DNA from: an uncultured Oscillospiraceae bacterium
GTDB taxonomy: Bacteria; Bacillota; Clostridia; Oscillospirales; Acutalibacteraceae
Reading direction: 5' to 3'
Length of the DNA: 5,364 nucleotides
Assembly (NCBI GenBank): GCA_902462665.1
Contig: CABQCM010000122.1
Span: 1-5,364, forward strand
Part shown: positions 2,426 to 5,364 of the stretch, one piece after another
How positions within the stretch are numbered: the first letter of the stretch is position 1
Layout: every line of letters starts with the position of its first letter
Translations under genes and position numbers: made by a program
The notes under the pieces: generated by a model
The model's input: only the letters and a program-made list of their open reading frames with translations
Told to the model about the DNA's origin: nothing
Databases searched by the model: none

Positions 2426-5364
2426 GGAAACGTGCAAAAAGGTGTCTGCACGCATCAGCATACCGAAGAGTGCTATACGACAGTGACGGCCTGCCGGTTT
2501 GCGGCGGACGGCATGGGCGAGGAAAACGAAGCGCAGACAAAGCAGAATCACGTTTGCAGCGAGGAGAGCGGCTGCGTCACGCGGGTTTTGGCCTGTCGCC
2601 ATGAGCACGACGCGCAGTGCGGATACTTTGGAACGCCGAAGCCGTTGCCGATTCTCTCGTGGGAATGGGTGGATGACGAGGAATTCCTTGTACAAGATGA
2701 GGTGGACGGAGTATGGAAGCTGGCTCTCCCCGGCGCGAGCGAGGAAAGCCCGGTGACCGCGCACGTGCTGGCAGAGCTGCTGCCCGCTGAAATCATTGCG
2801 TCGCTTTCGGATGGAAATACCGCTTCGCTCCCGCTCGAATGGGATTACACGCCCTTGGGGCAAGAGGGAGTATACGAAGGCAGCTATTCTCTGACTGCTT
2901 CGCTGCCAGAGGGCTACATTTTAAAAAATACCGCGCCGCTGCCGTCGGTGCTGGTGGAGCTTGGCGGCGCACAGACGATGGAGGTAAAGAACGAGACGCT
3001 GCAAAATCATGTTATTAAAGACACTGTTTCACCGGCTAATATTAAAATCAACCTGTTTGACTACGGGGTGGATATGGTAGCCCCCACAGACGGAAAGGGA
3101 GATCAGCTGCAAAAGGCAGCTGTGCAGCATCAATATACGGACACCGGTATGATGAAAAACTTCGCCGGCATGGAGCAATGGAACCGCGGCATCAATCGAA
3201 ACCATCTTCTGATCTTCGGCGACGATGTAGCGCACGCCGGGTTGTGGAATATGAACCACGGCGGCGGCTATGACAGTAAAAATGCAAGCAATTTAAGGAT
3301 CGGAATTCAGGGCATGGTCAATTCGATTCTTGACAGCAGCGGCTATCCGTCGATTAACACAGGGTTGGCGGACGAGATGCTGTACGGGAAATCGTATCAG
3401 TCTAGTTGGAACTGGGAGAACATCACAGGCTGGAAGCTGGCCGGCGACCATTTGGAGGAAACGCCCAACGATGGCTATTACCAATATAACAGCAAGAACC
3501 CCAAAAATCTGAGCGACGGATTGATAGAAAACTGGGAGAAGGCGACGGGTCAATCGATAAAGACCGGGACGGAATCGCTCGCTTACCTGTTTGACCCGTC
3601 GGAAACCGAGTTTAAAAAGAGCTATCTGGACGTCAAAGGCTTGCTTCAAAAGTCTGACGGCTTATATTACACTTATGAGTCGGTCAGTGAGTTTGCCGAG
3701 CTGGACAAAGATACCAACCGGTTTATTTTATATGATTCGCCTGGAGTTGTGCAGCAAGTCAGCGCATGGGGCAATATATCGGGTAACTTTTTCCCCTTTA
3801 ATACCGGCGAGCAGGTCTTTGATGGGGAACAATACGGTAGACTGACCAGCAATGTTTTGAACACGGATGGAATTATCAACCATTATTTTGGTATGACGAT
3901 GGACGTTGACTTCCGGCAGCCGACCAACGGAATGATTTCGGGGCTTTGGGACCCGCAGGCTCAGCAATCCATTCCGATGAATTTCGAAATTGGAGGCGAC
4001 GACGATATCTGGGTGTTCGTCGACGGCGTGCTGGTGCTGGATATGGGCGGCTCATTCGGCAAGACAAAAGAAGGCAGCATTGATTTTTCCACCGGCCAGG
4101 TTGAAGTGAGAAACACCAGCGACGGCTACGTAATCACATCGACGAACCTCAAAGACCTCTTTGCCGCTGCGAATGGGAAGAAAGCCGCCGATGATAAGGC
4201 GTGGAGGGGAAATACCTTTGCCGACGGCACGGAACACGCGTTGAAGGTGTTCTATCTGGAACGTGGAAACTATAATTCTATTTTTGCGACAAAGTTTAAT
4301 CTGGAACCGCTTCAGTTCCAGCAGATAAAAAAAGTGGACCAGTACGGAGATCCCCTTGACAACGTACAGTTTGAAATGTATGTCGCAAAGAAGGGGGAGA
4401 ACGGCCAATATACCGCGGTGGGCGATGCGATTACTACACTGGTAACAAACGAGGAGGGAATCGCGCACTTTGTGGAGCCAGGCTCCATCACGCCGGACAA
4501 TTTGGACGGCACGCCCTTCAACTTTGCCGAGCAGTATAAGCACTACGGTCATGAGTATTACATACTCAAAGAAACCGCCCCGCCGGCCGGGTACCGGGCG
4601 CTGCCGGTGGACGTTGTACTCCGATACAATATCGACACCGCCATGCTGATCGTGGAAAACCCATGGGAAACCGGCGCATATGCAAGCTTTAATTCCAACA
4701 TTGTCGCCAACGCCTTCACCTCCCAGCCCGCCAGGTTCGATGAAACCGTGGGCGATATTGTACGCAATGACGATAGTCAGCCGGTAGGCGGCACAACCTT
4801 AACCGGCGCGCTCATCGTTGCGGTGCCCATGCTGCTCGAACGGGAAAGCAAAACATGGAAGGCGGTTTACGGGAGCAACACCACCGGCTTTCAAACGGTG
4901 ACGCCCCAGGCGGCGACCGATAGGGCCTGGAAGGAAGCGATTGTAACCGCCCTGCTGTATCAATGCTCGAATGCCGATACTCCCGACTGGTACTTAAAGT
5001 GGAATGACACCATTAAATTGGTGGATGGGCAGTTGACCGATTTGCCCGGCCGGGCCGACCGGTATTTGCTCAACAATCCGGACGGCGACATGAAGATGGT
5101 TTATGCTTATATCGACTCAACAGTACTTTACCGTTCTCTTGGGATTACCACGATGGGATACAAGAGCTATTGGAAGCTGGGCGACCTCGTAAACGAAAGG
5201 GTAGCCGGCGGCATGAGCCGTGAGGAGGCGGTCGCCTACGTGCGCAGTCGGCTTCTGCAGAATCTAGACAACTTTAATTTCCTGGATACCAGTGAGTTCA
5301 ACCGAAGCTTCCGTTCGTCTATTTTAATCCCCAATGAGCAGCTCGAGCTGCGGGTATGGAAGGT
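2339..5364 (+). CDS. Large secreted fibro-slime/SpaA-domain surface adhesin, 3' partial
   Basis: An uninterrupted frame of 1008 codons plus 2 nt that leaves the window without a stop. Numbering from GTG 2339, the order is: signal peptide (1-29, likely cut TLA|GN); a Cys/His-rich segment with Cys 37, 45, 52, 73, 79, 86 and 94; a beta-rich module 107-218; a fibro-slime/PA14-like domain about 235-656 (SLAYLFDP 413-420, FFPFN 484-488, GDDDIWVFVDG 553-563, YLERGNY 639-645); a SpaA/Cna-B domain about 659-776; an unassigned module about 777-1001; and the start of a probable second SpaA domain at ELRVWK (1003-1008). This architecture is typical of large cell-surface proteins of gut Clostridia and suggests binding to host or neighbouring-cell glycans or matrix. 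The C-terminal anchor lies outside the window, so sortase attachment is assumed only. ATG 2345 and ATG 2318 are alternative starts. It has its own promoter and is divergent from the gntR operon. Confidence 0.9.
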   Translation, partial: MKMKHRIMSLLLCGLIFYCSFSFSEFTLAGNVQKGVCTHQHTEECYTTVTACRFAADGMGEENEAQTKQNHVCSEESGCVTRVLACRHEHDAQCGYFGTPKPLPILSWEWVDDEEFLVQDEVDGVWKLALPGASEESPVTAHVLAELLPAEIIASLSDGNTASLPLEWDYTPLGQEGVYEGSYSLTASLPEGYILKNTAPLPSVLVELGGAQTMEVKNETLQNHVIKDTVSPANIKINLFDYGVDMVAPTDGKGDQLQKAAVQHQYTDTGMMKNFAGMEQWNRGINRNHLLIFGDDVAHAGLWNMNHGGGYDSKNASNLRIGIQGMVNSILDSSGYPSINTGLADEMLYGKSYQSSWNWENITGWKLAGDHLEETPNDGYYQYNSKNPKNLSDGLIENWEKATGQSIKTGTESLAYLFDPSETEFKKSYLDVKGLLQKSDGLYYTYESVSEFAELDKDTNRFILYDSPGVVQQVSAWGNISGNFFPFNTGEQVFDGEQYGRLTSNVLNTDGIINHYFGMTMDVDFRQPTNGMISGLWDPQAQQSIPMNFEIGGDDDIWVFVDGVLVLDMGGSFGKTKEGSIDFSTGQVEVRNTSDGYVITSTNLKDLFAAANGKKAADDKAWRGNTFADGTEHALKVFYLERGNYNSIFATKFNLEPLQFQQIKKVDQYGDPLDNVQFEMYVAKKGENGQYTAVGDAITTLVTNEEGIAHFVEPGSITPDNLDGTPFNFAEQYKHYGHEYYILKETAPPAGYRALPVDVVLRYNIDTAMLIVENPWETGAYASFNSNIVANAFTSQPARFDETVGDIVRNDDSQPVGGTTLTGALIVAVPMLLERESKTWKAVYGSNTTGFQTVTPQAATDRAWKEAIVTALLYQCSNADTPDWYLKWNDTIKLVDGQLTDLPGRADRYLLNNPDGDMKMVYAYIDSTVLYRSLGITTMGYKSYWKLGDLVNERVAGGMSREEAVAYVRSRLLQNLDNFNFLDTSEFNRSFRSSILIPNEQLELRVWK
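2447..2620 (+). other. Cys/His-rich N-terminal segment of the adhesin
   Basis: Residues 37-94 hold seven Cys and five His in two related blocks: CTHQHTEECYTTVTAC (37-52) and CVTRVLACRHEHDAQCGY (79-96). Both carry a C-x-H-x-H or C-x-H-x-H-x-x-x-C core. From memory, similar C-x-H-x-H-x3-C repeats occur at the N-terminus of many large surface proteins of gut Clostridia. The role is unknown: metal binding or disulfide cross-linking are both possible. An odd number of Cys leaves one free for a metal site or an intermolecular bond. Confidence 0.65.
2657..2992 (+). other. Beta-rich N-terminal module of the adhesin, function unassigned
   Basis: Residues 107-218 start SWEWVDDEEF, pass through GVWKLALPGASEESPVTAHVLAELLP (about 126-151) and end with EGSYSLTASLPEGYIL (about 180-195) and VELGGA (206-211). 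The alternation of polar and hydrophobic residues and the 'LPEGY' turn suggest an Ig-like or Cna-B-like beta sandwich without an obvious isopeptide Lys. I know similar stretches from other clostridial surface proteins but not a named function. Confidence 0.45.
3041..4306 (+). other. Fibro-slime (PA14-like) domain of the adhesin
   Basis: Residues 235-656 start IKINLFDYG, a common entry to this domain. They include GYPSIN, SLAYLFDP (413-420), YLDVKGLLQKSDGLYYTYES, FFPFN (484-488), HYFGMTMDVDFRQP, GDDDIWVFVDGVLVLDMGG (553-571), GSIDFSTG and HALKVFYLERGNY (633-645). These match the fibro-slime signature (D-D-D-x-W-V-F-x-D-G and the F-Y-x-E-R-G-N-Y ending). The fold is a PA14-type beta barrel. The acidic DDD/VDG loops are the expected ligand or calcium site, by analogy with PA14 lectin domains. 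Carbohydrate binding is plausible but unproven. Confidence 0.85.
4313..4666 (+). other. SpaA/Cna-B isopeptide domain of the adhesin
   Basis: Residues about 659-776 show the classic elements: first strand IKKVDQYGDPLDNVQFEMY (Lys665 in KVD), the E-box YYILKETAPPAGY with Glu745, and last strand LIVENP with Asn774. Lys665-Asn774 could form an intramolecular isopeptide bond catalysed by Glu745, giving a protease- and force-resistant stalk module. The bond itself is inferred. Confidence 0.85.
4667..5341 (+). other. Unassigned module between two SpaA domains
   Basis: Residues about 777-1001 do not match a domain I can name. They begin with a beta-like, Thr/Gly-rich stretch (PVGGTTLTGALIVAVPML), continue through a Trp/Tyr-rich mixed region, then a helical stretch (MSREEAVAYVRSRLLQNL), and end FNRSFRSSILIPNEQLELRV, which leads into the next SpaA strand. 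Long inserts at this position, ending in a 'PN-x-x-L-x-V-x-K-V' pattern, recur from memory in related clostridial proteins. Function unknown. Confidence 0.45.

Noticed and set aside
2420..2863. Minus-strand open frame of 147 residues inside the adhesin gene
   Set aside because: It is a shadow of the strong plus-strand frame; its translation shows no domain and no good ribosome binding site was seen. The other minus-strand frames under the adhesin (3029-4767) are rejected likewise.
1..5364. CRISPR array, tRNA/rRNA gene, transposase, phage or defence genes
   Set aside because: No spaced direct-repeat array, RNA gene structure, insertion-sequence ends or recognisable defence or mobile-element protein was seen on either strand.

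Overview
The window looks like part of a Gram-positive Clostridia-type (Firmicutes) genome, probably a gut Oscillospiraceae/Lachnospiraceae-like organism. The evidence is AGGAG-type ribosome binding sites throughout, strong sigma-A-like promoters, a YtrA-type GntR/ABC-2 module, and a very large secreted protein with a fibro-slime plus SpaA architecture, which is common in that group. The genus assignment is inference.

Left part (minus strand, read right to left from about 1968 to 27): a compact three-gene operon. It has a near-consensus promoter (TTGACA, 17-nt spacer, TATACT) carrying repeated ACTGT/ACAGT half-sites, then a short GntR regulator of the YtrA type, an ABC ATPase (282 aa) and an ABC-2 type membrane permease (204 aa). 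The ATPase and permease genes overlap by ATGA and are almost certainly translationally coupled. A perfect 10-bp hairpin sits over the gntR stop codon, just before the ATPase ribosome binding site. By family knowledge the regulator probably represses its own operon and the transporter exports something or protects the envelope. The substrate cannot be read from the sequence.

Middle (1917-2338): an AT-rich divergent intergenic region of about 420 bp with no credible gene. It holds the operon promoter on the left, three imperfect tandem 12-bp repeats (2061-2096), and a good plus-strand promoter (TTGACT, 17-nt spacer, TAAAAT; 2213-2241).

Right part (plus strand, 2339 to the window end): one uninterrupted open reading frame of 1008 codons that runs off the window. 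It encodes a secreted, multi-domain surface adhesin: signal peptide; a Cys/His-rich N-terminal segment; a beta-rich module ending in a LPEGY...VELGGA pattern; a fibro-slime (PA14-like) domain of about 420 residues; a SpaA/Cna-B isopeptide domain with Lys, E-box Glu and Asn in place; a roughly 225-residue module I cannot assign; and, in the last few codons, what looks like the first strand of another SpaA domain. No LPXTG or membrane anchor is visible because the C-terminus lies outside the window.

The two halves need not be functionally linked; they share only the intergenic region. The least understood parts are the Cys/His segment, the two unassigned modules in the adhesin, and the hairpin and operator structures of the operon.
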